In this document: positions 36,995 through 46,044 of the stretch, one piece after another
How the letters are laid out: each line of letters starts with the position of its first letter
Position numbering within the stretch: position 1 is the first letter of the stretch
DNA from: Chryseobacterium sp. MYb264
GTDB lineage: Bacteria > Bacteroidota > Bacteroidia > Flavobacteriales > Weeksellaceae
Direction of reading: 5' to 3'
Assembly: GCF_035974275.1 (NCBI RefSeq)
Contig: NZ_CP142422.1
Location: forward strand, 868,001 to 932,000
Length of the DNA: 64,000 bases
Notes under the pieces: generated by a model
What the model was told of the DNA's origin: nothing
The model's input: the letters and a program-made list of their open reading frames with translations, nothing else
The model's database searches: none
Made by a program: the position numbers and the translations under genes

Positions 36995-37228
36995 TTATAT
37001 TAATAAAACTAAAAGCAAGAATGTATAAATAGAACCAATATTATTTATTATAAAATAAAATTTACTGGTTTTGTTATTTTTAAATAAAGAAATTATTAAA
37101 TACCTAAACCCCATCGGATCTGCATCCTCTAAAAGAATAATTGAAGTAAAATAAATAAAAATCGGACTAGAAATCAATATAAAAATTGATAATATCCGAT
37201 TAATATTTTTTATTTTCTTATTATCCAT
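36995..37228 (-). CDS. small two-helix membrane protein
   Basis: I do not recognise this 77-residue product. It has a basic N-terminus (MDNKKIKNINR), a first hydrophobic helix (ILSIFILISSPIFIYFTSII), a polar loop with DADPMGFRY, and a second helix at the C-terminus. It lies 5 bases upstream of the hydrolase gene on the same strand, which supports its being real, but the region is AT-rich and the call is tentative. Confidence 0.5.
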   Translation of the reverse strand: MDNKKIKNINRILSIFILISSPIFIYFTSIILLEDADPMGFRYLIISLFKNNKTSKFYFIINNIGSIYTFLLLVLLI

Positions 37229-37336
37229 TTATTTCTGTGGAAATTTACCTTCAATTAATTTCAAATTTATCTCATGTTAGAGATAAGCTTTGCAACAGAC
37301 CTCAATATAAATATTCGATTTAATTAACAGAATATT

Positions 37337-38266
37337 TTAATTAAAAAAATTAAGTCCAAAAGCAGTAAGAACCGCCATTAGAAAAGTAATGATCCCTACT
37401 TGCTTTAAGAATGGATCTAATTCTTTCGGCTGCTTAACAGACATGATCTTTCTTCTCAGTTTAGATAATGGAAATAAAAGAATCATCACAATAAAAACAT
37501 AATAGTTTTGGGTCTGAATAAAACCGTTAATTCCCAAAAATATTAAAATTAAGATCAGAGGTAACTGCAAAAGGATCATTTCGTAGATCATTGCATTTTT
37601 GAATCCGATTCTTAATGCGAAACTGTTCTTTCCGGATAATTTATCACTTTCGATATCTCTCATGTTATTAAGGTTCAGTACCGCCATACTCATCATCCCA
37701 ATTGCTGTTCCAGGTAATAAAATATCCCAGCTGAACGATTTGGTAAACAGAAAATAGCTTCCGCAAACAGAAACCAATCCAAAAAAAATGAATACGAAAA
37801 CATCTCCCAATCCCATGTATCCGTATGGTTTTTTACCTACCGTATACCCGATAGCCGCTAAAATACTTGCTACGCCTAACCCGATGAAAATATAAAATTC
37901 ATTCATGTGTTCAGGAATAAAAGCAACATACAAAAGCGCTACGGTCGCTAAGAGGGATAAAGCAGAGAAAAGAACCACGGCGTTTTTCATTTGTTTTGCC
38001 GTAATTTTTCCGGATGCCACTGCCCTCGCTTCAGCTTCTGTTGCTCTCTTTGCATCCGTTCCTTTTATGCCGTCTCCGTAATCGTTGGCATAGTTTGATA
38101 AAACCTGATACAGCAGAGTTACAACCAATGCCAATGCAAAGATCTTCCAGTCCCAGGTTCCACCTTCTCCCCAAAGCCTCCATTTTGCAATGAATGCTCC
38201 CATTATAATTCCGCTTAGGGAAAGCGGTAACGTTCTCAGCCTTGCGGCTTTTATCCAATCTTTCAT
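37337..38266 (-). CDS. menA: 1,4-dihydroxy-2-naphthoate polyprenyltransferase
   Basis: This inner-membrane UbiA-family enzyme attaches the polyprenyl tail to 1,4-dihydroxy-2-naphthoate, giving demethylmenaquinone. The 309-residue protein starts with WIKAARLRTLPLSLSGIIMG, has the first Asp-rich motif in NYANDYGDGIKGTDA and the second in NNMRDIESDKLSGK, and about nine membrane segments. It is 75 bases downstream of menB with a long hairpin between, and the pathway link supports both calls. Confidence 0.95.
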   Translation of the reverse strand: MKDWIKAARLRTLPLSLSGIIMGAFIAKWRLWGEGGTWDWKIFALALVVTLLYQVLSNYANDYGDGIKGTDAKRATEAEARAVASGKITAKQMKNAVVLFSALSLLATVALLYVAFIPEHMNEFYIFIGLGVASILAAIGYTVGKKPYGYMGLGDVFVFIFFGLVSVCGSYFLFTKSFSWDILLPGTAIGMMSMAVLNLNNMRDIESDKLSGKNSFALRIGFKNAMIYEMILLQLPLILILIFLGINGFIQTQNYYVFIVMILLFPLSKLRRKIMSVKQPKELDPFLKQVGIITFLMAVLTAFGLNFFN

Positions 38267-38281
38267 AAATATTTGTTGAGG

Positions 38282-38338
38282 GTTGTTAGTTTATAGTTGC
38301 CGGTAAATTCTATCAACCAGCAACCATAAACTAACAAC
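38282..38338. other. 19-bp-arm hairpin between menB and menA
   Basis: GTTGTTAGTTTATAGTTGC and GCAACCATAAACTAACAAC pair with one mismatch around a 19-base loop, three bases past the menB stop. It could attenuate or process the menB-menA transcript. Confidence 0.65.
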
Positions 38339-38341
38339 TAA

Positions 38342-39178
38342 TTATGATATCCACTGATCTTTTCCGAAATCAGGTTTTCTTTTTTCAAGGAATGCGTTTC
38401 TTCCTTCTTTTGCTTCTTCGGTCATATACGCCAAACGAGTAGCTTCCCCTGCAAAAACCTGCTGCCCTACCATTCCGTCGTCTGTAAGATTCATGGCGAA
38501 TTTCAGCATTCTGATAGAAGTGGGAGATTTTGCTAAAATTTCCTGAGCCCACTCATAGGCTGTATCTTCCAGTTCGTCGTGAGGAATTACAGCATTCACC
38601 ATTCCCATTTCGAAAGCTTCCTGAGCCGAATAATTTCTTCCTAAAAAGAAAATTTCACGTGCTTTTTTCTGTCCCACCATTTTAGCTAAATAAGCCGATC
38701 CGTAACCTCCGTCGAAACTTGTCACGTCTGCATCCGTTTGCTTGAAAATGGCGTGCTCTTTGCTGGCTAATGTTAAATCACAAACGACATGAAGAGAATG
38801 CCCCCCACCAACAGCCCACCCCGGAACAACCGCGATCACAGCTTTTGGCATGAAACGAATCAAACGCTGAACTTCCAGAATGTTCAGACGGTGTCTACCA
38901 TCTTCCCCTACATATCCCTGATGTCCTCTCGCTTTTTGGTCTCCACCGCTGCAGAAAGCCCAGCCTCCGTCTTTCGGACTTGGCCCTTCTCCTGAAAGCA
39001 AAACAACCCCGATAGAAGGATCTTCTGAGGCATCATAAAAAGCATCATATAATTCTGAAGTCGTCTTTGGTCTGAAAGCGTTACGAATTTCCGGTCTGTT
39101 GAAAGCAATTCTTGCAACACCATTACATTTTTTATAAGTAATATCGTCGTATTCTTTGGCGGTTTTCCACTCAATCAT
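38342..39178 (-). CDS. menB: 1,4-dihydroxy-2-naphthoyl-CoA synthase
   Basis: This crotonase-fold enzyme cyclises O-succinylbenzoyl-CoA to 1,4-dihydroxy-2-naphthoyl-CoA in menaquinone synthesis. The 278-residue protein has IAFNRPEIRNAFRP, the oxyanion loop FCSGGDQKARG, GWAVGGGHSLHVVCDLTLAS and QTDADVTSFDGGYGSAYLA with the conserved catalytic Asp region, and it ends FGKDQWIS. These are MenB-specific rather than general enoyl-CoA hydratase features. It precedes menA on the same strand. Confidence 0.96.
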   Translation of the reverse strand: MIEWKTAKEYDDITYKKCNGVARIAFNRPEIRNAFRPKTTSELYDAFYDASEDPSIGVVLLSGEGPSPKDGGWAFCSGGDQKARGHQGYVGEDGRHRLNILEVQRLIRFMPKAVIAVVPGWAVGGGHSLHVVCDLTLASKEHAIFKQTDADVTSFDGGYGSAYLAKMVGQKKAREIFFLGRNYSAQEAFEMGMVNAVIPHDELEDTAYEWAQEILAKSPTSIRMLKFAMNLTDDGMVGQQVFAGEATRLAYMTEEAKEGRNAFLEKRKPDFGKDQWIS

Positions 39179-39384
39179 TTTGTAAAAATTTTTCCCAAAG
39201 ATACGGAATTAGAGAGAATTTTAACGGAGATTTTTGAGGATAATCATTGGTAATTTTAAGGTAAATATTGACTGTTTTTGATGTGTAAATTATTTTAACG
39301 CAAAGTTCTCAAAGTTTTTTGACTACTACTTATTTTAAAGTTATACAAAGGTGTTTCACTTAAATATTTGAAAATTTTTTTTGA

Positions 39385-39440
39385 CTAAAGTCGAATTAGA
39401 TCCTAGAAATTTGAAAACGGGCTAAAGCCCGTCCCTATGG
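39385..39440. repeat. small GGCTAAAGCC-type palindromic repeat, copy 2
   Basis: GACTAAAGTCGAATT is followed by AACGGGCTAAAGCCCGT, the same two-block layout as at 13821-13880. The rest of the 39179-39563 gap is AT-rich, with a degenerate ACGCAAAGTTCTCAAAG block near 39299 that recalls the interior of the TIR elements at 1023 and 59674. Confidence 0.55.
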
Positions 39441-39511
39441 AATAAAAATGCTTACATAAGCTCAGCAAGACATTGCTAATAACTCCTATTTAAAGAAAGA
39501 AAAGATTAAAA

Positions 39512-39540
39512 AAAACCGAAACAAAAATGTTCCGGTTTTA
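39512..39540 (-). terminator. terminator of the gyrA-TPR operon
   Basis: AAAACCGAAACA and TGTTCCGGTTTT pair with one mismatch, and a T-run follows on the minus strand, about 24 bases after the TPR gene stop. Confidence 0.8.
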
Positions 39541-39563
39541 TATTTAATCCTAAATAGTTAAAA

Positions 39564-40598
39564 TTATTTAGCTGGCTGTTTTGCTTCAAGTTCAGCTTCT
39601 TTCGCTTTCATTTCGGCCATTTTTGCTTGATTTTTAGTAATGCTGTAAATATCTTTTAATGTAGAAACAGCATCTATACTTGTAGGAATAGCCTTATACC
39701 AGCTTTCAGCATATGGTAAGGCTTTTTCAAATTTTGCCTTTCTCGCCTCAATAAGCTTAGTGGCATCGTCCGGTTTTGCCTTTCTTAAAGAATTAATCTC
39801 TTCAACAGCTTTAGCATCATCACCGATCGTCGTATACACTAAATTTTGATAAGCATTTTCAAAGTCAGGTTTCAGTTGAACCGCTTTTTTAAAAGATTCA
39901 ATAGCAGCATCTGCCGTTGCAGGATCTTTAGCCTGTAAAACTCCTAAATTATACCAGTTGGTAGGATCATTAGGATTTTTAGCCAACTGCTCTTTTAAGT
40001 TCTGCATAAATTTATCGGTATTACCAGATGCATACAATGCGGAACCTTGAACCTCTTTAAGCTTTGTGCTATTAGGGAATTTAGCCAAACCTTTTTCAAC
40101 CAATGCTATCGCTTCATCATTCTTTTTAGCATTGAGCAATAATGTCGATAAAGTTTCATATAAATCTACTTCAACACTTGGCGTTTGCTCAGTTTTAAAA
40201 TCCGTAAAGTCTTTAGAAGAATTTTTTTTCAACAAATCCCAAGTTTTTTTATCATAAGCAGAAACATTTCCAGCTTTATCCTTTGCTGTATAAGTTGTCT
40301 GTACACCTGTGTATCCTGAATTGATTAAATCCTGATAGATTTTGATGGCAGCATCGCTGTTGTTAGCTAATGCATAACTCAATCCAGCGTAGTACATATA
40401 CGTCTTATCATCCTGGCCGTTTGCTTTAAGCAAATCGTAAACCTCCATAAATTTAGGAGCTGATGCCGCGTAGTTTTTAGCATTGTATGCATCCATTGCT
40501 GCTTTGTTAGCGCTCGTTAGTTTAGCGTTCACATCTTCTTTTTGTCCGAAAGCGAAAGCTGATGCTACGATTGCTAAACTTAAAATTAGCTTTTTCAT
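39564..40598 (-). CDS. secreted tetratricopeptide repeat protein
   Basis: From 40598 the protein has 344 residues with a signal peptide (MKKLILSLAIVASAFAFGQ). Several TPR-like helix pairs follow: AMDAYNAKNYAASAPKFMEVY, KNDEAIALVEKGLAKFPNS, and the best one PTNWYNLGVLQAKDPATADAAIESFKKAV, cited by its core NWYNLGVLQAK. The C-terminal end is a Lys/Ala/Glu-rich helix. It is likely a periplasmic scaffold. It lies 29 bases after gyrA on the same strand, so it is probably co-transcribed, an arrangement without an obvious functional reason. Confidence 0.85.
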   Translation of the reverse strand: MKKLILSLAIVASAFAFGQKEDVNAKLTSANKAAMDAYNAKNYAASAPKFMEVYDLLKANGQDDKTYMYYAGLSYALANNSDAAIKIYQDLINSGYTGVQTTYTAKDKAGNVSAYDKKTWDLLKKNSSKDFTDFKTEQTPSVEVDLYETLSTLLLNAKKNDEAIALVEKGLAKFPNSTKLKEVQGSALYASGNTDKFMQNLKEQLAKNPNDPTNWYNLGVLQAKDPATADAAIESFKKAVQLKPDFENAYQNLVYTTIGDDAKAVEEINSLRKAKPDDATKLIEARKAKFEKALPYAESWYKAIPTSIDAVSTLKDIYSITKNQAKMAEMKAKEAELEAKQPAK

Positions 40599-40627
40599 AA
40601 TCACTATTTTATATTAATTGTACAATA

Positions 40628-43228
40628 TTATTCTTCTGAATCAGAATTCTCAGTCTCCTCTGCCGGATTTTCGTTTTCCGCCTGAGGTGTCTCGTCGTTG
40701 TCTTCCTGGTTATCAAATAGTGTTCCTATAACTCCTTCTTCTGTTTCTCCATTTTCGTCAGAATCTTCTTCTACATCTTTATCCATTTCTACTTTTGCAA
40801 TAGCTGCAATTTCGTCATTCTTTTTAAGGTTGATCATTTTTACCCCTTGGGTATTTCTACCCATTACTCTCATCTCATCCATATTCATACGAATTGCTAC
40901 CCCCGATTTATTGATGATCATTAAACCATCTTCGTCTGTAACATTCTGGATTGCGATAAGATTTCCGGTTTTTTCGGTAATGTTCAGGGTGATCACCCCT
41001 TTTCCACCTCGGTTGGTAATTCTGTAGTCCTCTACGGCTGTTCTCTTACCATATCCTTTTTCAGATACCACAAGAACGGTTTCATTTTCCACATCGTTCA
41101 CCACGATCATACCGATAGCCTCGTCATTATCTTCCATCGCTATACCACGAACCCCTATAGATCCTCTACCTACTTCTCTTACTTTTTCTTCAGGGAAACG
41201 AATACATTTACCGTTTTTCGTAGCAATCATAATCTGTGAGCTTCCGTTTGTTAAGTAAGCACCTAGCAATTGGTCATTATCTCTGATTTCAATTGCATTT
41301 ACCCCATTTACTCTCGGTCTTGAATAGGCTTCCAATGATGTTTTCTTAATCGTACCGTTTTTAGTAACCATTACCACACTCATTTGATTCACGTATTCAG
41401 CATCCTTTAAATTATTGGTTCTGATGTATGCTTTGATCTTATCATCCGGCTCAATATTAATCAAGTTCTGTACCGCTCTTCCTTTAGCCGTTTTAGACCC
41501 TTCAGGAATTTCAAATACTCTTAACCAGTAACATCTGCCTTTTTCCGTAAAGAACAACATATACTGGTGATTGGTCGCAGAAACGATATACTCCAGGAAA
41601 TCGGAATCTCTTGTTGTCGCCGCTTTATTCCCTACACCACCTCTACTTTGGATTTTGTATTCTGAAAGCAACGTTCTCTTCACGTATCCGGCATGCGAAA
41701 TCGTAAGAACTACAGATTCATTCGGGATAATATCTTCAATAGACATTTCACCTCCGGAATAGTCGATTTCAGTTCTTCTTTCGTCGCCGTATTTTTCTCT
41801 TACTTCAATTAATTCATCCTTAATGATCTGGAATCTTCTTGGTTCGTTTGCCAAAATATCTTCCAAGTCAGCAATTTCTTTCATAATTGCATCGTACTCA
41901 TCACGGATCTTATCAAGCTCCATGCCCGTTAAACGAGCAAGACGAAGATCCAGAATCGCCTGAGCCTGAATTTCAGAAAGCTCGAAAGCTTCAATTAATC
42001 CTTCCTTCGCAGCCTGTGGATTTGAAGAGTGGCGGATAATTGAAATCGCTTTATCCAACGCATCCTGCGTACCGATCACTTTCATGAAACCTTCTAAGAT
42101 ATGAGCTCTTTCTTTCGCTTTTCTAAGCTCGTACTGAGTTCTTCTTACAATGACTTCATGTCTGTGTTCCACAAAATGATGTATGATGTCTTTTAGGTTC
42201 AATTGCTCCGGTCTACCATGAACCAACGCAATATTATTAACACTGAAAGAGGTCTGAAGCGACGTATATTTATATAATAAGTTTAAAACAACATTAGGAA
42301 TCGCATCGTTCTTTAATTCATAAACAATACGAAGACCTCTTCTGTCGGATTCGTCTCTGATTTCGTAAATTCCAGGGATTTTATCATCTTTAACAAGCTC
42401 GGCAGTTCTTGCGATCATCTCCGCTTTGTTTACCTGATAAGGAATTTCGTTAACAATGATTGCATTTCTGTTTCCGATTTCCTCGAAAGCTACTTTTGCT
42501 CTCAGAACTACTCTACCTCTACCTGTGTGGAAAGCATCTCTTACCCCATCATAACCATAAATAATACCTCCTGTAGGGAAATCCGGCGCGATGATGTGCT
42601 GCATTAGCTCATCAATCGTAATATCTTTATTATCGATATAAGCACAGATAGCATTTACCGCTTCCGTTAAGTTATGCGGAGCCATATTGGTTGCCATACC
42701 TACTGCAATACCCGAAGTTCCGTTTACCAAAAGGTTAGGAATTTTTGAAGGCATTACTGTTGGTTCTGTCAAACTATCATCAAAGTTATTCTGGAAATCT
42801 ACCGTTTCTTTGTCTAAGTCTGAAAGTACCTCATCTGAGATCTTTTTCAATCTAGCTTCGGTATAACGCATTGCTGCAGGCGGGTCGCCATCCATAGAAC
42901 CGAAGTTCCCCTGCCCGTCTACCTGAGGATAACGCAAGCTCCAGTCCTGAGCCATTCTCACCATTGCATCATATACAGAGGAGTCTCCGTGCGGGTGATA
43001 TTTACCCAAAACATCCCCAACAATTCTCGCAGATTTTAAATATTTTCTATTAGAAAAAACCCCTAATCCATACATACCGTAAAGTACTCTTCTATGAACG
43101 GGTTTCAAGCCATCTCTTACGTCTGGTAGCGCTCTTGACACGATAACCGACATCGAATAATCGATATAAGACGACTTCATTTCATCAACAATGTTGATAG
43201 GAATCAGTCTTTCTCCTTCTTTTTGCAT
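40628..43228 (-). CDS. gyrA: DNA gyrase subunit A
   Basis: The breakage-reunion subunit of DNA gyrase has 866 residues from the ATG at 43228. The quinolone region reads [16 protein letters not shown], with Ser and Asp at the two main resistance positions, so no common resistance change is seen. The catalytic Tyr lies in [10 protein letters not shown]. The C-terminal beta-pinwheel includes a GyrA-box-like [10 protein letters not shown]. The last 50 residues are very acidic, a tail seen in many Bacteroidota gyrases. A frame extension to a TTG six bases earlier is unnecessary. gyrB is not in the window. Confidence 0.97.
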   Translation of the reverse strand: MQKEGERLIPINIVDEMKSSYIDYSMSVIVSRALPDVRDGLKPVHRRVLYGMYGLGVFSNRKYLKSARIVGDVLGKYHPHGDSSVYDAMVRMAQDWSLRYPQVDGQGNFGSMDGDPPAAMRYTEARLKKISDEVLSDLDKETVDFQNNFDDSLTEPTVMPSKIPNLLVNGTSGIAVGMATNMAPHNLTEAVNAICAYIDNKDITIDELMQHIIAPDFPTGGIIYGYDGVRDAFHTGRGRVVLRAKVAFEEIGNRNAIIVNEIPYQVNKAEMIARTAELVKDDKIPGIYEIRDESDRRGLRIVYELKNDAIPNVVLNLLYKYTSLQTSFSVNNIALVHGRPEQLNLKDIIHHFVEHRHEVIVRRTQYELRKAKERAHILEGFMKVIGTQDALDKAISIIRHSSNPQAAKEGLIEAFELSEIQAQAILDLRLARLTGMELDKIRDEYDAIMKEIADLEDILANEPRRFQIIKDELIEVREKYGDERRTEIDYSGGEMSIEDIIPNESVVLTISHAGYVKRTLLSEYKIQSRGGVGNKAATTRDSDFLEYIVSATNHQYMLFFTEKGRCYWLRVFEIPEGSKTAKGRAVQNLINIEPDDKIKAYIRTNNLKDAEYVNQMSVVMVTKNGTIKKTSLEAYSRPRVNGVNAIEIRDNDQLLGAYLTNGSSQIMIATKNGKCIRFPEEKVREVGRGSIGVRGIAMEDNDEAIGMIVVNDVENETVLVVSEKGYGKRTAVEDYRITNRGGKGVITLNITEKTGNLIAIQNVTDEDGLMIINKSGVAIRMNMDEMRVMGRNTQGVKMINLKKNDEIAAIAKVEMDKDVEEDSDENGETEEGVIGTLFDNQEDNDETPQAENENPAEETENSDSEE

Positions 43229-43376
43229 AAACAAATTTTATTATAATGATTTTCAAAGCTTTAGCTGAGAGCCCGAAAATTATTTATTTTGTATTTTTAT
43301 TAACGGGCTAATTTACGAAAAATTTGCCGATTTTTGCGGTAGAATTTATCCAAAAAATCTTAAAAATTCATAAAAT

Positions 43377-43691
43377 ATGAGCGTATTGAGTATAACTTTC
43401 CACTGCACGAAAAATAATCTTGAAGAATGGGAAAATTATATTGATGAAACATTGGTTTTAATGACAGAAAATTTAATGGATGTCAATAAATATATTCTTT
43501 CAGAAGTACACAGTGATTATATCGACGAAGGAAAAAACTATAATCTTCTTTTGATTTTTGATAATGATGAACTGAGGGAAGATTTTGTAAAGAGCGAACT
43601 GGAAAACATCGCGGAAAGAGTGGAAAAACAATTTGGTCAGGAGGTCATGATCTTCAATACTTTTCTGAATCCTAAGAAATCAAGAATGTAA
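43377..43691 (+). CDS. DUF4286 family protein
   Basis: The 104-residue protein has the DUF4286 pattern: MSVLSITFHCTKNNLEEWENY, a middle SEVHSDYIDEGKNYNLLLIFDN and the C-terminal VMIFNTFLNPKKSRM. It looks like a small ferredoxin-like alpha/beta fold. The function of the family is unknown. It is divergent from gyrA with 150 bases between the starts. A bidirectional terminator follows. Confidence 0.85.
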   Translation: MSVLSITFHCTKNNLEEWENYIDETLVLMTENLMDVNKYILSEVHSDYIDEGKNYNLLLIFDNDELREDFVKSELENIAERVEKQFGQEVMIFNTFLNPKKSRM

Positions 43692-43735
43692 TTCAACTAG
43701 AGCAGGATGAAATTTTCTGTTTTTTTATAAAAGTA

Positions 43736-43762
43736 AAAGCACTGAGTATTTCAGTGCTTTTG
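43736..43762. terminator. bidirectional terminator between convergent genes
   Basis: AAAAGCACTGA and TCAGTGCTTTT form an 11-bp stem with a 5-base loop and T-rich sequence on both sides. It serves the DUF4286 gene and the His-rich lipoprotein gene. Confidence 0.85.
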
Positions 43763-43779
43763 TATTTTTTCTCAATGGA

Positions 43780-43971
43780 TCATCTGTGGTGTCTGTGTCC
43801 TCGTCCCCTATGGTGCCCATGACCGTGACCAGGTCCTTTCTTTTCGTAGATATACACTTTCCTCGCATGCCCCGGAGGTCTTCCTCTTCTTCCGTGATGT
43901 TCATGAACAACGCATGAAATTAGCATCAATATAATGGTAGAAATTCCTAACATTTTAATCAAACCTTTCAT
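43780..43971 (-). CDS. small His/Gly-rich lipoprotein
   Basis: The 63-residue product has a lipoprotein signal (STIILMLISC, Cys20). Its 43-residue mature part is extremely rich in His, Gly and Arg (HHGRRGRPPGHARK; GPGHGHGHHRGRGHRHHR). The RPPGHARK segment resembles a short motif of small Bacteroidota lipoproteins often seen as PPGxAKK. The His clusters suggest metal binding, which is inference. It is flanked by a terminator and a tandem repeat. Confidence 0.7.
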   Translation of the reverse strand: MKGLIKMLGISTIILMLISCVVHEHHGRRGRPPGHARKVYIYEKKGPGHGHGHHRGRGHRHHR

Positions 43972-44028
43972 TTTTTTCTATTTTTTCAAATTTCGTCTTG
44001 AAAAATATCAATGTTAATGCCAAAATGG

Positions 44029-44156
44029 GTTTTAGAGTTTTAGAGTTTTAGAGTTTTAGAGTTTTAGAGTTTTAGAGTTTTAGAGTTTTAGAGTTTTAGA
44101 GTTTTAGAGTTTTAGAGTTTTAGAGTTTTAGAGTTTTAGAGTTTTAGAGTTTTAGA
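44029..44156. repeat. perfect 8-bp tandem repeat, GTTTTAGA x16
   Basis: Exactly sixteen identical GTTTTAGA units span 128 bases without a mismatch. They lie 57 bases upstream of the His-rich lipoprotein gene start. This and the heptamer array fill the 332-base gap between that gene and the GNAT gene. Perfect identity implies recent expansion by slippage. Confidence 0.97.
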
Positions 44157-44220
44157 GAAAATTAAATTTTAAATTTCGCACATCCTAATTTTTTTTGAAA
44201 AATTTCTGATCTCAAATCCA

Positions 44221-44300
44221 GCATCTGGCATCTGGCATCTGGCATCTAGCATCTAGCATCTAGCATCTAGCATCTAGCATCTAGCATCTAGCATCTAGCA
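44221..44300. repeat. 7-bp tandem repeat, GCATCTG x3 then GCATCTA x8
   Basis: Eleven 7-bp units differ only in the last base (three G, then eight A), and a partial unit follows. The array ends three bases before the stop codon of the GNAT gene. Confidence 0.95.
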
Positions 44301-44303
44301 AAA

Positions 44304-44798
44304 TTAATCAATCGCCTCGCTTCTCTTTTCCAGCATCACGACATCTTTCCATTCTCCGTTGAGTTTTGCTAATTTTTTTCTAACGCCAACCGTTCGGAAA
44401 CCATTTTTCTGATGAAATTTCAAAGCACTCACATTTTCGGGGAAGAGATTGGTCTGTAAAGTCCAGAATCCGTGGTTCTCGCTATCCAAAATCAGCTTTT
44501 TAAGCAAAATAGAACCTAGACCTAACCCCTGATGATTATTGTCCAGATAAATGCTCACTTCGGCAACTCCTTTGAAACTCTCTCTTTTACTGATCGGTTT
44601 CAAAGCACACCAGCCAATAACCTCATTGGTTTCATTCTCCAAAACCCAGCGGCAATCGTTGTAATATTCCATATTCCAGGCTTCTGCGGTAGGAACTGTT
44701 GTTTCGAAACTCGAAATTCCGCCTTCAATTCCCTGTTTAAAAATTTCCAAAACTCTTGCTTCGTCACTGGGAAGCATTTCTCGCAATTCGTAATTCAT
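44304..44798 (-). CDS. GNAT family N-acetyltransferase (phosphinothricin-acetyltransferase-like)
   Basis: The 164-residue protein shows the GNAT fold: LREMLPSDEARVLEIF, WCALKPISKRESFKGVAEVSIYLDNNHQGLGLGSILL with the acetyl-CoA pyrophosphate loop (Q-G-L-G-L-G), and ALKFHQKNGFRTVG near the end. VAEVSIYLD and SFETTVPTAEAW are typical of the Pat/YwnH-type group, which acetylates small amines including methionine sulfoximine analogues. The natural substrate is unknown. It lies 3 bases after the DUF421 gene, so the two are coupled. Confidence 0.88.
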   Translation of the reverse strand: MNYELREMLPSDEARVLEIFKQGIEGGISSFETTVPTAEAWNMEYYNDCRWVLENETNEVIGWCALKPISKRESFKGVAEVSIYLDNNHQGLGLGSILLKKLILDSENHGFWTLQTNLFPENVSALKFHQKNGFRTVGVRKKLAKLNGEWKDVVMLEKRSEAID

Positions 44799-44801
44799 GA
44801 T

Positions 44802-45317
44802 CTATCTAAGGTATTTTCGTTTATTTTTTCTTTTAATTCTGGAATAATGGGTTTGCTTACTTTTCTCATCTTCGGAAATTACGCTTATATTTCCGTCAAC
44901 TTCCAAAATCGAAAGCTTTACATTTTCTATTCCATCTACTCCATGTTCGCGAATCGCTTCCTCCAGTTCATCTCTCGTAATTTTTACTTTGTTTAAAGCT
45001 TTTTCATCAATTTTTCCGTCTCGTACTAAAATTACAGGATCTTCTTCCATAAAACTTTCGAATTTCCGATTGGAAAACATGAGCCTTTTCAAAATAAAAT
45101 TAGCTGCAAAAAGAACCAATGCAGCCACCAATCCACCCTGAAGAGAAGTATCCGGTCCTACCATCGCATTCTGAACCGCGTTTGAAATCAATAATAATAA
45201 AACGACATCTCCTGCGTTTAACTGAGAAAGCTGATTTTTCCCAAACAAACGAATAGCAATGACCATGAAAAGGTACACGCAAAGGGAACGGACAACAACG
45301 TCGAGGATTGGATTCAC
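44802..45317 (-). CDS. DUF421 (YetF-like) membrane protein
   Basis: The 171-residue protein has three N-terminal membrane helices with IRLFGKNQLSQLNAGDVVLLLLIS, followed by a soluble DUF421 domain (PVILVRDGKIDEKALNKVKITRDELEEAIREHGV). The family's function is poorly known. The start codon at 45317 is GTG: the family N-terminus (NPILDVVVRSLCVYLFM) begins right there and no ATG fits. It is followed at once by the GNAT gene. Confidence 0.9.
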   Translation of the reverse strand: MNPILDVVVRSLCVYLFMVIAIRLFGKNQLSQLNAGDVVLLLLISNAVQNAMVGPDTSLQGGLVAALVLFAANFILKRLMFSNRKFESFMEEDPVILVRDGKIDEKALNKVKITRDELEEAIREHGVDGIENVKLSILEVDGNISVISEDEKSKQTHYSRIKRKNKRKYLR

Positions 45318-45446
45318 AAGAATTTATTTATACTCAAATGTATACATTTTTATGATTCGTAAAGACAATTTTTGATGAGAAATAATATTCTGAAATTGGC
45401 ATATATTTTGAAAATCAAAACTTTAATAATGAAAAAACACACTTTT

Positions 45447-46007
45447 ATGAAAAAATTATTTTTCTTTTTAAGCATTTTCCTCTTGTTTACAAGCTGTCTG
45501 AAAAGTGAAAAGAAGCCTAAAGCAAGCAACAATGCGGAAATTACCAAAAAAATAGAGCAGCTCTACTCCAGTTACGGAAAATCCAGTGATGTACTTTATG
45601 ATAAACCTTTTGATGGTAATCTTTTTTCTCCAACCTTAAAGCAAAAATTGGAAGAAGCACTTAATGCGTCAAAAGCAGATATTGAAAAAGTGAAAAAGAG
45701 TGCCCATCCTGATGAAAAACCAATGGTGATAGAAGGTTCTTTGTTTACGAGTTTGTATGAAGGTTATACTTCTTATAAAATTCAAAATATCATGGAGCAA
45801 AATCATCCTAAAGAATCGATGGCAACGGTAAAAGTTCAATTAGAAAATTCATCGGTTTCGCCAAAAGAAGTTTGGACTGATACCATTCACCTCATCAATA
45901 ATTCCAATAACGGATGGCGAATTGATAATATCAATTTTGATACTAAAGCCAATTCTAAGGATTTGAAGACCGACCTGGATCAGTTTATTTCAGCAACTAA
46001 GCAATAA
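45447..46007 (+). CDS. lipoprotein, possibly DUF3828-like
   Basis: From the ATG at 45447 the product has 186 residues, with a lipoprotein signal FLLFTSC. The mature part has IEQLYSSYGKSSDVLYD, LFSPTLKQKLEEALNAS and a C-terminal WRIDNINFD strand. This layout recalls DUF3828/NTF2-like lipoproteins that end with a calculated W-x-I-D-N motif. Other possible starts at 45429 and 45372 would lengthen the signal region; the most compact signal is preferred. The function is unknown. A bidirectional terminator follows. Confidence 0.7.
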   Translation: MKKLFFFLSIFLLFTSCLKSEKKPKASNNAEITKKIEQLYSSYGKSSDVLYDKPFDGNLFSPTLKQKLEEALNASKADIEKVKKSAHPDEKPMVIEGSLFTSLYEGYTSYKIQNIMEQNHPKESMATVKVQLENSSVSPKEVWTDTIHLINNSNNGWRIDNINFDTKANSKDLKTDLDQFISATKQ

Positions 46008-46011
46008 AAAT

Positions 46012-46044
46012 AAAAGCCACTCGATTTTGAGTGGCTTATTTTTT
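46012..46044. terminator. bidirectional terminator
   Basis: AAAAGCCACTC and GAGTGGCTT pair around a 6-base loop, with T6 after it on the plus strand and T-rich sequence on the minus strand. It ends both the lipoprotein transcript and the double-glycine peptide transcript. Confidence 0.85.

Noticed and set aside
40628..43228. Functional link between gyrA and the GyrB-like gene at 31929
   Set aside because: They are over 8 kb apart in different operons, and the GyrB-like protein lacks the domains needed to bind GyrA as a normal subunit; nothing in the sequence supports the link.
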